This document shows, piece by piece, positions 10,506-21,786 of a DNA stretch of 64,000 bases. A model generated the notes under the pieces. That model did no database searches. It saw only the letters and a program-made list of their open reading frames with translations, and was not told the DNA's origin. The DNA is from Psococerastis gibbosa (taxonomy: Eukaryota > Arthropoda > Insecta > Psocodea > Psocidae), in contig OZ020486.1 of NCBI GenBank assembly GCA_963971405.1, positions 8,827,419 to 8,891,418 on the forward strand, given 5' to 3'. The position numbers were made by a program, and so were the translations under genes. The stretch's first letter is position 1. The number at the start of each line of letters is the position of its first letter.

Positions 10506-10900
10506 TAGTAGAACATATACCAAAGATATTAAATAAACTTCCTCCAGAAATGAAAAAATTTAAACAGATGGGTGAGTTAAAAGCGGTTATAAAAAAATGG
10601 TTGGTCAATGGGAGGGAATAATAATAAAAACTGACCATTAACATTAAATAACAAGTAAAAAAAAATATAAAAAATAAAAAAAATAAAAAATATAATAGAT
10701 AAGTAAATAAAATAAACAGTATAAATAAATAACAAAAATAATATGATGACGCCTTGTTTAGCAGCACTGTATTTGTCCCAAATAAGCGCTTGCTTGGGGA
10801 TGCGGGATGTTGTTATTATGTAACTTATTGTAAATTGTATATATGTGCCTTGTCTAGGGAGTACTGGACAAGGAAAAGGAAAGGAAAAAAATTATTTGCT
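10506..10900 (+). pseudogene. LINE 3' fragment, copy 2, same hairpin end
   Basis: It begins directly after copy 1. The frame reads EHIPKILNKLPPEMKKFKQM, then LKAVIKKWLVNGRE and a stop at 10621, the same C-terminal module as copy 1 but diverged. The ~270-bp A-rich 3' part ends at 10848-10872 with CTTGTCTAGGGAGTACTGGA and CAAG, then an A-rich tail. The two copies are therefore arranged head to tail. Confidence 0.65.
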
Positions 10901-11036
10901 AACACAGACGTGAAATAGAAAACATGTTCCATCATCTATACTTATAGGGTTTACTGCGAGCCCCCGACAAGTTTATTAACTTGGGGGCCCACAGGTTTTT
11001 TGTATTACAAGGGTATAATTGTTTGCATTTATAAAT

Positions 11037-11263
11037 GAGTTGCCTAATAGCAAAAGCAATCCTGTCCACCCAGGTCGATTTTTCAGAAACCGCAAAAAAC
11101 TGCTGTGCCGCAACGCCATGAGGTATAACATTACAGTTTTTAACAGTATTAGAATTGCTTTTGCGTCTCAATATCTGATTCATCGGATAGAGTATTGAAA
11201 AATAAAAAAAATGGTGCAAATATCTCAAAAATGGAGAGGATTGCTTTTGCTAATAGGCAACTC
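11037..11263. mobile_element. small foldback/MITE
   Basis: The left end GAGTTGCCTAATAGCAAAAG and its inverted partner CTTTTGCTAATAGGCAACTC give ~32-bp terminal inverted repeats with about two mismatches. The 160-bp interior is non-coding. No target duplication is obvious. Confidence 0.6.
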
Positions 11264-11324
11264 AAATATATTCCTTCGGCGCAGGGGAGTACCGGCCAAA
11301 GAAGAAGAAGAAGAAGAATCGTTA

Positions 11325-11500
11325 TTATTATTATTTTCTTAAGATTATTGTGCATACAAACAATTCAATAAATGTATCCAAATAACCTCTTCAGTCGCCT
11401 CTGTAGATAATACCTGTGTTGAGTTACGACAGATCACCGATCACATGATGTGTAGAGACTCGCACAAGAGTATGAACAAGCTACCACTATGCCATCCATG
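11325..11500 (-). mobile_element. SINE2 copy (minus)
   Basis: The complement shows the GGCATAGTGGTAGCTTGTTC head and GAGTCTCTACACATCATG. The 3' part has CAATAAATGTATCCAAATAA. It is closely similar to 2500-2668. Confidence 0.7.
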
Positions 11501-12109
11501 TCCTAATTATTATTACTATGCGGACGGGCGGTGTCCAACAGAAACTTTTCCGATTTCAAGTATTTATAACATTTATAACTTTTTAAATATTGGCCTCTGA
11601 GGGGCTGGTTCTTCACTACTTTTCCTAGCTTTTCTTAAATTTTGATTTAGTGAACAAAAATGACGCTTCATCCTACTAGTTTAGGCTGTACACAATTTCG
11701 CACCTTAATCGGACAGCTGTGTCCATTGGACCCTAATTACAAAATGAACGCGCGTAAGTCGTATTTCAGAGCAAGCATTTGTTTTTCTCATTAATTATCT
11801 TTGATCTCATGGTCATGGACAGTAAGAACAAAACATAATTACAGCATTTGGAATTGGAATTGGAATGCATTGGAGACATGAGTGTTCTTTGGACACCACC
11901 CATGGAGCATTTTCCCGTCCGCAGTGTTAAACATTCATTTTGAAGTAGGTACATATACGGTTCTCGAGGTTGTCATTAAAAAAAACATGAATACACTATG
12001 AAACAGACCTAATTTAAAATACATAATACATACGGTAGTAATATAATATAATTCACTAAATAAATGCTAACTTAAGAATTTATGGACTTAGACCCTATTG
12101 TAGTGGCGC
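11501..12109. other. unassigned DNA
   Basis: No gene is seen and no repeat shared with the rest of the window was noticed. Confidence 0.4.
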
Positions 12110-12320
12110 CCATTGATCCTGGCTCTGCCATCGACCCCATTGGTTTTTCAGATATTACTGGTATAGTTTCGGCATGAATAATTTGGCAAACTGGTTCACA
12201 TTCTCGATGTCAACCCACGATCACTACAAATGACAATGGACAAGCAGAAACATGCTTACTATTGACATTGTAACAGGTGTATGCTCGGTTTAACCAAGAT
12301 CGTATAAGAGTGAACCTATG
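12110..12320 (+). repeat. R5 repeat copy (diverged)
   Basis: R5 copies are also at 14279-14535 and 37640-37830. Shared pieces in order are ACCCCAT, a GGCAAAC or GGCCA block, GATGTCAACC, GACAATGGACAAG and TTAACCAAG. The family is about 220 bp, with no reading frame and unknown class. Confidence 0.5.
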
Positions 12321-12522
12321 CGACTACTACATGCATCAAATTACAAGTTATTTTTAATTTTTGGTATTTTTCTTTGAATTCATCTTCGGGGTGAATTTTC
12401 ATGAGAGAACTACCGCACCAAAATTTAAAATTACCCATGTACTGTGTGTGATGCATAACATTGTCTCCCACAGCTTGAATGGACTAATTCTTTTATAATT
12501 TGCTGTGCTAATTAAATTAAAT

Positions 12523-12725
12523 TGACATGCAGAGTACCTAGTGGTACAGACTCTGACTTTTACCCGAAAGGTTGCTGGTTCGAGACCCACAATTGCTCTA
12601 TTTTCGGGCCATGCTTCGGAGAGCATGTGAAGAAGGTTAGTTGAGTGTAAGAGGGAGAGCTTTATAGCCCTTACTCCGCTTGGTTGGCTTAGTAATATAA
12701 CATATAATAATAATATAATAATATT
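12523..12725 (+). mobile_element. SINE1 copy (plus)
   Basis: SINE1 is a ~190-bp tRNA-headed family. It has an A-box region CATGTAGAGTAGTGGTACGG, a B box GGTTCGAGTCC, a conserved body (GGCCATGCTTCGGAGGGCAT, TTGAGTGTAAGAGAGGGCTT, TAGCCCTAACTCCGCTAGG) and a GTAATAGAAC end before a simple A/T tail. This copy has a 4-bp insertion in the A box and ends in (AAT)n. Confidence 0.75.
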
Positions 12726-13440
12726 TATTTATATATGTATAAGTCAATGAAAACAACGGATTTTGGGGTGCCAATTTTCTACGTAGCATACCCTCATAAA
12801 TTCACAAACGAGGCAGAGAGATAACACGTGTTAATGTATTAGCCATGACCCTAAAGCACATTTAAATTGAAATGGAATATTTACAAGCTTACACTATGCA
12901 TCTGAATAATACGCCTAAGGTAAAGCTCCTTTGACTCGGGAAAACCAAATCAGTCCCATAACCTATGCTGTCAACATTGCATAGTGCTGAACGCGACAGT
13001 CAGGCTGTCTATAACACTCAGCAAACCACCCCCCCCTGTCGCACACTCAAGTGCTGACATAAGCTAAAACAGCCATGCGGGTCAAAGAATGTCGTCCCAT
13101 GTTAAATATTGACGGGGGCAGAATAATTTTGAGAGACTGCTGGCTCAGCATTGCTGTTGACAACTCTCATTTCCCGTTTCCGTTTAGCAAACACCGGCGC
13201 GGTGGTAGTCAGCTACCAATAAGCAAAAGACCACGTAATGTAATTAGTGCCTTCTGGCTAGTAATACGAGGTTCGCCTGTAATTCTATGAAGGTGAGGTT
13301 TAGATTATTACGTTGGGTGAGCATTTTCTGATTTTGGGGGCACCCTTGCACCCTTGTATATTTCTTGTCAGTTTCAGGTGCTGCCTTTTCAAGCCAACAC
13401 CCAACACCGTTCCCTGTATATAGTCAATCATGGCCGTGCC
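12726..13440. other. unassigned DNA
   Basis: No gene is recognised; the 71-codon frame at 13075 has no supporting feature. Confidence 0.35.
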
Positions 13441-13483
13441 CAGGAGTGGGGGGTGGGGTCCAAGATGTCCGGACCCCTTTCCT

Positions 13484-13705
13484 AAATATATAAATAAATA
13501 AATATTGACTTTTTTTGTTCTATTACTAAGCCAACCTAGCCAAGTTAGGGCTATAAAGCCCTCTCTTACACTCAACTAAGAAGGCCCGGGACCGCCTGCT
13601 TTACATGCCCTCCGAAGCATGGCCAGAAAATGTAGCAAGTGTGGGGCTCGAACCAACAACCTTCCGGGTGAAAGTCGGAGTTTGTACCACTACTCTACAT
13701 GCCTT
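13484..13705 (-). mobile_element. SINE1 copy (minus)
   Basis: A full-length copy: (ATTT)n tail at the left, the body block CCTAGCCAAGTTAGGGCTAT, the reversed B box and the reversed A box ending at ACTACTCTACATGCC. It is preceded by a short G-rich GTGGGGTCCAAGATGTCCGG stretch resembling hAT-type MITE ends. Confidence 0.8.
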
Positions 13706-14278
13706 AATAAAAGGGCTTTACACTGGTAGAATGGACTTTCAATAATAAAATGTTTTCAAAATTTAAAAAAAAAATTAGACCCCCCCCCCCCCACCAACAA
13801 AAACCTGCGCACGGTTTTGCAGTCAATGAACCGAATCAAGTTGGATATGGCAATCAAATTGGGACTTACTTGTTTATTATTAACTTATTTATTTATTTAT
13901 TTATAATGAATACTTCTCATTTTCAGAAATATTCGAAAATTCCTGGACCTGTTCTATAAATGTTCGCCACCGCCCATGCCGAGGAGTCTTCAACTCAGAT
14001 TTTTCCCCTTAATTCTGCGAGTAACTCAATGCTTCTCTCTATTTTAATGAAATTATTTAGCAAACTGAGGGAGAACTTGTATTAAATTCCCCAATTATCT
14101 TTTTTGCAGCATTCATTATCTTTTAATTATATTTGCTAAAGAAAGAAACCGTCATCGTTGGGGGGAGGGGGAAGTCGGGAAGATCAGCGACTAGAAGTTT
14201 TCGAGGTTATTGATCCTTGAGTTTTGCTGTTTTTTGGTAGTTTGCATTGGTGGCAAACTTTTGACTTTTTTATGAACA

Positions 14279-14535
14279 TGGGCCTGCTTACAGACAGTAG
14301 CCCATAGGTGAGGTCCCTTGGCCGATACCAAAGACCCCATGGATTTCGGACATTGCTTGCATTGTTTCCGTTTGAATTTTTGGCCATTGGCAAACAGGTA
14401 GGCTAAATGTTTTGGATGTCAACCTACACCGGCTACAAGCGATAATGGACCAGCTGAGGCAAGCTTACCACAGACGCAATGAAGCAGGTGAAGGCATAAC
14501 TTAACCAAGTACAGATACGAGTCCTCTTGGCAAGT
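14279..14535 (+). repeat. R5 repeat copy
   Basis: The best R5 copy: GACCCCATGGATTTCGGACA, TTGCATTGTTTCCG, GCGATAATGGACCAGCTGAG and CTTAACCAAGTACAGAT. The overlapping minus-strand frame (14184-14393) is repeat sequence. Confidence 0.6.
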
Positions 14536-16395
14536 AAGTGTGGGGTCTCTTATTACCGTATAAGTGGTACGGGCCTAGATTTGGGTTTTACCCCTTTCCA
14601 AAGCTTGTCTAAAAAAGCCCGTAAAAAAAACATGTCCACTAGTAAACTGCTTTAGCTTAGAGTGATAAGAGTGCTTGCTTATCGCAATTGAGTAATTTTT
14701 TTATTTTTGTTTTTTATTTAATTTGGTAATTAGCAAATTATAAATTATTTCGAACGCATTATAAGTACACTGTTAAATTACGGTAATGTTTCTACAATAA
14801 TACCAACCAAAATGCCCACTTTATATACAACAGCAGAACAGCTACAATACGTGCCAACAGAGAGTAGACTACACATTTACAGTCAACTACGGTAGTTCAA
14901 TTTAATTGTAGCAAGTTACAAAGAGAAAAATCACAGCGAGGCAGAATTGTGGTTATGTCCATGGAGAAACATTTGTTTACACCACTTTTTCCAACCTTTC
15001 CTGGGGGAAGGGGGTCTAACTAATGGCTGATCCTCTTCAGACTGTCAGGGGCATTTTTAAATTTTTTTACCCTATTGTGTGTCGGTATGTATGAGTATGT
15101 GTACGTACGTGTATCATCATGAGCCGCAAAAACTCAATTACTAACTAACTAACTAACTAACTAAGCCATGTCTTTGCTGCATAATGCCGCTTAATTTTTA
15201 TTTCTCTTCCTTCTTGGCGCAGAGTATAGCCTGTCATTTGCTATAGAAGTGGTCGGAAACCTTTTTGAACAAATGAGTCAAATTTCGAGTTTGAAACAAT
15301 TGCAAAACGATTTTCACCACAAATTGAGCTTGCCCGGTAAGCTTATTGTGATTTGTGCATTGTGGCCGAATGTTCCACTGAAAAGAAAGATCACCGGACA
15401 TATGGGAAGTTGGGGCCCCCAACCGAGGACCCACAGAACAGGACTGTGTGGAAACGCTGCTGTCGTGCCGCTGACCCTTCATGAGAATAAGGCGCGGTAA
15501 AAGTAAAAGTAGATAAACAAGAAACAATAGAAATCGCAATCTGTGACCATAAAAAAGTACAGTAGATAGCCCCTGTTAGCGATATAAATTAACTGAAGAT
15601 TAAACTGTTAGCTTCTGTTATAGCAAGCTGTTGTTGCTGTTGGGGATCGCTAAACTATTTATTGTGTCGCAGGATTGAGGGTACGATATCATAAGACAAG
15701 GTTCAATCAATGAATACAACAATTATATTAAAAGTAATATAATAAGACACTCACCAATATAGGATACAGCCGGTGCCTGACATTTTATAAATGTAAAGAC
15801 AAATGCTATAATTATTTAAGATCCTTAATATAAATTCGACTCCTTGAGTCTTAAGAGGTTCCTCTTCTGTCCCTTCCGTCTTCAGTCTGCCCTGCAAAGT
15901 CCTTCTGGGGTCTATTTAATACCTCGGTCGGCGATGTCACCAAAATGGCTGTCTGGTCTCACGCCACTCGCTTTCGCGGAAAACCGTCAGCAGTTTTAGG
16001 CCTGGACCAGACAGGCACTAAGCAAGTTTCGCCGCCGGGTCGTCCATAAGTATGGCTAGAATATACAGAGGGGCAGGTCCTCTGACACCCCGTCGTAAGC
16101 TAAACATAAATATGTGGGTGTCCATACCGCCAATGTTAAGAGTCATTTTTTCTAGTACTATTCTACATCATTTTTTCCATTTTCTTTTTAAAATGGTCTA
16201 AAAACCGAGAGCCCAACGCGCCAAATTTGGCTCACGAGCCATGGGTAGTTATAGTATTTCAAAATTCAACCTGTACATTTTATTGTTTATTAGTATTTGC
16301 TTCAATTATTAATAATGCAACCATTCTCTTGTATTCGAATAATTTATTAATTTGAATTTCCCGCGCATATTTTAACACCGTCACGTGACACCTTA
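14536..16395. other. unassigned DNA with simple repeats
   Basis: (AACT)n lies at about 15141-15165, preceded by GTATG/GTACG repeats. The 15249-15500 frame has no recognisable family. Around 15660-16130 the sequence is less AT-rich, with no repeat partner in the window. Confidence 0.35.
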
Positions 16396-16427
16396 CTACT
16401 ACCAAATCGCCATGATCGGGCTGCTAA
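16396..16427. repeat. isolated R6 terminus
   Basis: AAATCGCCATGATCGGGCTG matches the right terminus of the R6 MITE at 46199-46372. No left end is visible here. Confidence 0.45.
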
Positions 16428-16984
16428 CTACAGTGCTCCTTACTGGCTCATTTGCAACATGGCGTTCTGCATAACGGACACGCACTGATGCACTTTAAGT
16501 GCTTTCCAACTGCAATTCCCTACACCCGTTTAAACAGCGATTAACATTGATAGCGTTATACTGTAGCAACAGCAGCACTTGTTTGCTATATAGTGATAAC
16601 GCACCCAGCAGCTTTAAAGTAATAGCCTGCATTAAGCACCCTATACACCAGCCCCCCCCCCCCCCCACCGGCAGGGTTAATGGCCATAGGGGTAAAATGA
16701 AGGTGAGCTGTAAAGTTCTAGCAGGAGGGTAAGTTTCTCTAACAGCAGAAGAGAGCGTGAGCCCGTGTTACTAATTGGGTTCTTTAAGTTACGACACACA
16801 TGTGAATAATTATTGCCTTGTTAGTTTATGGAAGATTTTATAAGGGATAAAAAGTTTTCAGGTGTTTGTATAACATTACGATTTTTGAGAAGTTTGGAGA
16901 GAATCTGTAGTCTGTTATATTACTACTAATAATAATGTACTGGAGGGTTGTTTATGACTCCGAGGCTAGGATTTTCAGACATTA
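16428..16984. other. unassigned DNA
   Basis: A C-run of 14 is present near 16652. No gene is recognised. Confidence 0.35.
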
Positions 16985-17250
16985 AGGGTCTGCACAATGT
17001 CGGTGTTATCGAGTTATTTAAACTTATAGTTAGAAGTAAGCGAAGTTAACACACAATTGTGAGTGTACCTCGTGGTGAGCTAAATTGAAAACATTTAACA
17101 GAGTAAACAACGTGGTAGTTAGTTGGTTTATTTTGGCTATTCTATTTTTAATGATAAGTATAAGACGTATAAATAATTCAAATAAATTTAAATATTACAA
17201 AATACTAAACGCGTGTTTGAAATCAACCGTCAGAAACAAATATGGCTAAA
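16985..17250. mobile_element. MITE M5b, partial and reversed
   Basis: It starts GGGTCTGCACAATG and continues TCGGTGTTATCGAGTTAT, a diverged version of the M5a terminus. Its body (GAGTAAACAACGTGGTAG, then ATATTACAAAATACTAAACG) is the reverse complement of the right half of M5a (17660-17962). It is cut off before a second terminus. Confidence 0.65.
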
Positions 17251-17279
17251 AACTGTCGATTGCAGCGCTTCCTAAATAA

Positions 17280-17458
17280 CACGGTTTAACCTGCAAGGTC
17301 CAGGGTGTTCGGACCCCCCCCCCCTGATATATTTGAAGCGTCCACTAGATATAGGCTTTCCAGATTTTCATTTAGTCAAATCGGGACGGAGGGCAAATGT
17401 CCATTCTCTACAGTGTAAATTAAAATTTTGAAATGTCACTTTATCTAGTGTAGTACAC
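17280..17458. repeat. hAT-type MITE fragment with C-run
   Basis: CAAGGTCCAGGGTGTTCGGA, a C-run, and later TTTATCTAGTGTAGT resemble the G/C-run MITEs at 8550, 28381 and 33602 (which share a TATCTAGTGT motif). M5a is inserted at its right side, so M5a is the younger element. Confidence 0.45.
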
Positions 17459-17460
17459 TA

Positions 17461-17962
17461 GGGGTCTTCACTGTGTTCGTGTTATCGAGTTATACCAAGT
17501 TAATTGTGTTATATCAAGCTAAGTTAACACACCGATAACCTGATAACCAGCTAACTAGCGTGCTATTCTAAACCCACTTCCAAGTTGGTTAACGTGTTAT
17601 TTACGTTGCTATAGCTAAAGTTTGACCGCCGCCATATTTGTTTTTGTCGATTGATTTGAAACACGCGTTTAAAATTTTGTAGTATTTAAATTTATTTGTA
17701 TAATCTATTATCACAAGCAATTACCGTAAATACTTAAAATTATAATAACCAAAATGAACAAAAAATATAAACAAATGTGGCACTAGAATAGAGTTCTGCC
17801 ACTTTCTTTAAACCCGTGCCACGAACGTCTGACTACTACCACGTTGTTTACTCTGTCGATATAGCATGATAACTTACCCCCGAGGTCCACTCACGATTGT
17901 GTGTTAACTTGAATAGCACATCTAACTCGATAACTCGATAACACGAACACTGTGAAGACCCC
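17461..17962. mobile_element. MITE M5a with TA duplication
   Basis: This 502-bp element has termini GGGGTCTTCACTGTGTTCGT and, inverted, ACGAACACTGTGAAGACCCC; the terminal repeat continues through GTTATCGAGTTAT (~33 bp). TA flanks both ends, as in Tc1/mariner-type insertion. The interior carries several further GTTAAC/GATAAC inverted motifs and no open frame of note. Confidence 0.85.
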
Positions 17963-17964
17963 TA

Positions 17965-18989
17965 CTATTGAACAATATACATTATGTAATATGTATACTA
18001 TATGTATTGTATCACAGGAAATTAATTTTAATCGACTTAATTTTTTAATGCGATTTAATTCAGTCTGAAATCAGTAAATCATCGCTTGGAAACCTGGGAA
18101 GATATCAATGTTCATACTTTTCCTTATTACTCCGAATTGCCCTAAGATGGCGGCAATCCGCCAAATGACATACGATTAAAAAAATAATAATAATAATAAC
18201 AATTGCTCTACAACCTTTTTGAAAATCGGGCCATTGGCTCTCTTTTTGGGACGTCAGGATATTACCTTCAAAATCGGGACTGTCCCGAGCAAATCGGGAC
18301 GTCTGGCAAGCCTAACTAGATAGAATGGAGTTATGAATGGTTACCTCATCTCTGGAGACGTCAAATGGACCCCCCTTGCGTAAGTGGTTACCGTACCCAA
18401 AAGTTAATATTATGAACCTCATGAGAGCTTCCAGTGGATTTGTCAGGAAGTAACTCAGCAGAAAAAAGTGCATATAAAATGTCATGTATAGGAGCTGCAG
18501 TGAATTGCAGATGACTGGTTGATTCACAATTATGTAGGTCGACAGCGACTGCAGCAGTCTATTGTCTACATTGCTGTCAGTGCAATTCTTTTCCCTCTGT
18601 AACCCCCCCCCCCCCCCCGCCCCCTACTCAATCCTAGATCCCCTGTCTCATTACCATTGCAAGCTGTTCTTCGGGGGATTTTAAACAGGATGCTTTGCAT
18701 GCTATGTAAGCCATATGAAAATTAGCGCCTTTTTTGCTGTAAATACAATCAGCAGTACTGAAATTTTGTTGCGGTTTGGATAAGGGATTGCTCGATACAA
18801 CGCAACGTTGCAATACTAATTAGAAAAATTAGCTTCAGCTGTTCTATACTGTGTATTTTTAAGGTTATTCAATTTACATTTTATACATTACATATTTACA
18901 GAAATTGTAAATTAACGTAACTTTACGTATTTAACACCTGAAGAAGGCAGGTTCGCAGTGTATGTATAATTTGGCATACGGACAGTACC
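17965..18989. other. unassigned DNA
   Basis: A C-run of 17 lies near 18603. GGACGTC/AATCGGGAC motifs at 18240-18305 hint at an old MITE end. No gene. Confidence 0.35.
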
Positions 18990-19120
18990 CGCGGGCCTAC
19001 AATGACGTTTAGTGTTAACATATTCTTGGGGTTAAAAATGTAAACAAATTAATTTTCAATATCACTTTCCACTATAAAATTATCTTTCACAATAGTTCCA
19101 GGTTAAGAGTGATGGACATT
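18990..19120. repeat. R6-core repeat
   Basis: GGTTAAAAATGTAAACAAAT, then TATCACTTTCCACTATAAAA and CAGGTTAAG match the core of the R6 MITEs at 45204 and 46199 and the copy at 34190-34290. The GATCGGGCTG-type termini of R6 are not present here. Confidence 0.5.
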
Positions 19121-20984
19121 GGCATAAGTAGGACAGTGGCTGCCCGAAATGTAAGGCTTCATCCTTTTTATTTAAATAACTAAGCATGCTATTAAAATAT
19201 TGTTTAATTTAAGTTATTGTAGAAGACTACTTTATGCAACATATAATAGGGTATTATTAATTTTTAGATTTGTAGTTTTTTCATGGTATTTATCATGCGC
19301 TAAATTTTAGCCCTCAATTATTATTAAGAAAAAGCTACGGTACAAAAAATTAAGAATACCCAATTATATGACGTCTTCATCATTCTTCTACAAGTTAAAT
19401 AAGCCAAATCTTATTTAAAATCTGTCTTTGTTAATTAAATAAAAAATAAGAAGCTTGTAAAAACAACGGATTTTGGGGTACCTATTTCCTGCGGGACGTA
19501 CACTGTTATGATTAAAAATAATCGCCATAGTAGGCCCAATTTTGGGTTCCAATTACCTTAGAAAAACCTGTTGTAGGTGGGAGCCGCCCCAGGTACATTG
19601 CGAATCCTTGCACATCCACCTGGATTTACGACTAGCAATAAAATAGAAGCCATTATTTGTGGGGGAGCATCCGGAAAGGAAACCAAATCAGAAGACGTAT
19701 ATAGTATAAAGAATTTACTCTCAGGTTATAGTTGTAGTGGGGGGCGGAAAGGGATTGTGTGTAGGGGTGTAATAAAAAGAGGCAGTTACCGGCGCCCCGC
19801 AATACCTTCTTCCCTTACGGCACATAATCGCCCCCCGTTCACACCCCCCCCCCCTGCTTCTCCACTTAACAGTTTTGCTGCTCACCTGCAGAGTGATCCC
19901 ATTTTATATATCAGATGGCACCTTACACTACAACAGCTGCTGAATTCAGTTCTATGTTTATTTTTTTTATTTTTTTTTTTTTGTAAAGGATCTATGCAAC
20001 CTCTATGTTGGGCCTTTCCCCGAAGACATAATGGAAATAAATTATTTCGGAGGACTTTTATACAATTTATAGAAATTAATTAATTCTAAAGAATGTACGG
20101 GTAAACTCTTACCGCTTCTTTGATTTACATAAGTTCGAATCTTAATATTATTTCATAATAGGCTATAATATATAGTTCAGGTCCCAAACCAAGTCGAGAG
20201 TGTCATCTTTGCGGCCAATGAAACTTATACGAAACTAGTATATTTTATTTTATTTTGTTATTGAATTATTTATATTTTATTTAATTGCTGTTGGGATAAA
20301 GATATTGTTGCTCCTACCTTTCTCGTTGGTAGACGATGGAAAGTGGAAAGAGAAATCACTGTGAAGACGTTAACGTAGTGCAAAGAATGTTAATCAGAAT
20401 AAAAACCTGGGTTTTGAAAGATTTCTTAAGACAGAAGATTAGATTAGAGTTACAGGATCGTTCGTAGTGGCATCTATTTCAATTTCCAGTTCCAGAAGAG
20501 ACCAGTTTCAAAGGGCTCCTAGAGTCCGTGGCCACTATGAACACCTGAGATGACAAAGACCCTGAAGCAATACAGAAAAGTGGTCCCAGGGTAGTGCGAA
20601 TAAGAAGAAAGAAAGAAGGGAGGAAGAAAAAGGTCCAACAAAATCGGCTTCGCTTCATCAGCTACCAAGCCTACGCAGAATTTCTTGATAAAAAAAAGTT
20701 CAACAATCGGAATTAATATCTCAGCCATAACGTCAAAACAGCCCCATCTTTTACTGCAATAGTTATTAAATTTGTATTATTTGGCCGTATTATATAGCTT
20801 TACCCTGTCTAGCCAGTTTGAAACTGAAAACATTAGTTCACAACCCATTTAAGAAGCATTATCTGGGAAGGACGCTAAAGTTAATTGCGATTTTCTTGTG
20901 CTATAAATTTCTCGGGCAGCTCCTACAATGCACCCAAGCAAGAGGATATTGTTTTTACGGCCCTCTTAGGCAAAACAAACGACT
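19121..20984. other. unassigned DNA
   Basis: A 168-codon plus-strand frame (19577-20083) is built from C-runs, T-runs and low-complexity sequence, with no family resemblance. No gene is called. Confidence 0.35.
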
Positions 20985-21290
20985 GCTGCACGATAGTGCT
21001 GATATTTCTACAACAATAGCTCCTTTTTAGTTTAATTAATTGGTTTTCCGGTTACAATAACGCCAACTGTTTCTTACATCTTTTAAGAAATTTAAGACGG
21101 TATTCGCTAGCATGTCTCTGATATACAATTTGAAAGATTCCTTTTGGCATGACTGATCAGGCCGAAAGTTGCAAAATAGTGCTGAAATTTCTACAATAAT
21201 AGTCCATTTTCGGCTTAATTAATTGGTTTTCCGGTTACAATAATGCCACCTGCTTCTTATAGCTTCTAAGAAATTTTACAACACTATTTA
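20985..21290 (+). repeat. ~185-bp direct duplication
   Basis: A block containing TAATTAATTGGTTTTCCGGT, TACAATAA and a GCC-ACTG/CTTCTTA-AAGAAATTT segment occurs at about 20985-21095 and again at 21173-21285. The two copies have diverged at several positions. The minisatellite lies ~100 bp downstream. Confidence 0.65.
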
Positions 21291-21388
21291 CTGTTTTGAG
21301 ACAGATTGAAAGATTTCCATGTTGCTTCATTAACAGGCATAGCCGATCAAGATCAGGTAGATAAGTCGCATAAGACGCAGTCAGGTAT

Positions 21389-21786
21389 AATGTAGAATAG
21401 ATGTACGGAGTCCGGACACATAGAATATTAGGCCTAAATGTTGTACGGAGACCGGACATGTAAAGTAATGGTACGGAGTGAGGACATGTAGAATAGTCGT
21501 ACGGAGTCAGGACATGTAGATAATTGCTACGGAGTCAGAATATGTAGAATATTAGGCCTAAATGTTGTACGGAGACCGGACATGTAAAGTAATGGTACGG
21601 AGTGAGGACATGTAGAATAGTCGTACGGAGTCAGGACATGTAGATAATTGCTACGGAGTCAGAACATGTAGAATATTAGGCCTAAATGTTGTACGGAGAC
21701 CGGACATGTAGAATATTAGGCCTAAATGTTGTACGGAGACCGGACATGTAAAGTAATGGTACGGAGTGAGGACATGTAGAATAGTC
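21389..21786 (+). repeat. higher-order minisatellite (28-bp units in 124-bp period)
   Basis: The basic unit is ~28 bp, for example GTACGGAGTCAGGACATGTA plus GATAATTG. Three 28-bp variants and one 40-bp variant (with an extra AGGCCTAAATGT-type insert) form a 124-bp period: the TAGAATATTAGG motif recurs at 21421, 21545 and 21669, with an extra 40-bp unit at 21709. The 28-bp unit, rotated to begin GGACATGTAGAATAGT, matches the SINE1 head (GGACATGTAGAGTAGT and on) at 24 of 28 positions. Confidence 0.9.

Noticed and set aside
19577-20083. 168-codon plus-strand frame
   Set aside because: It runs through C-runs, T-runs and low-complexity sequence, with no domain, no family resemblance and no splice context; length alone is weak evidence in this setting.
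21389-21786. CRISPR array
   Set aside because: Units are contiguous 28/40-bp tandem repeats without unique spacers, in a eukaryotic setting.
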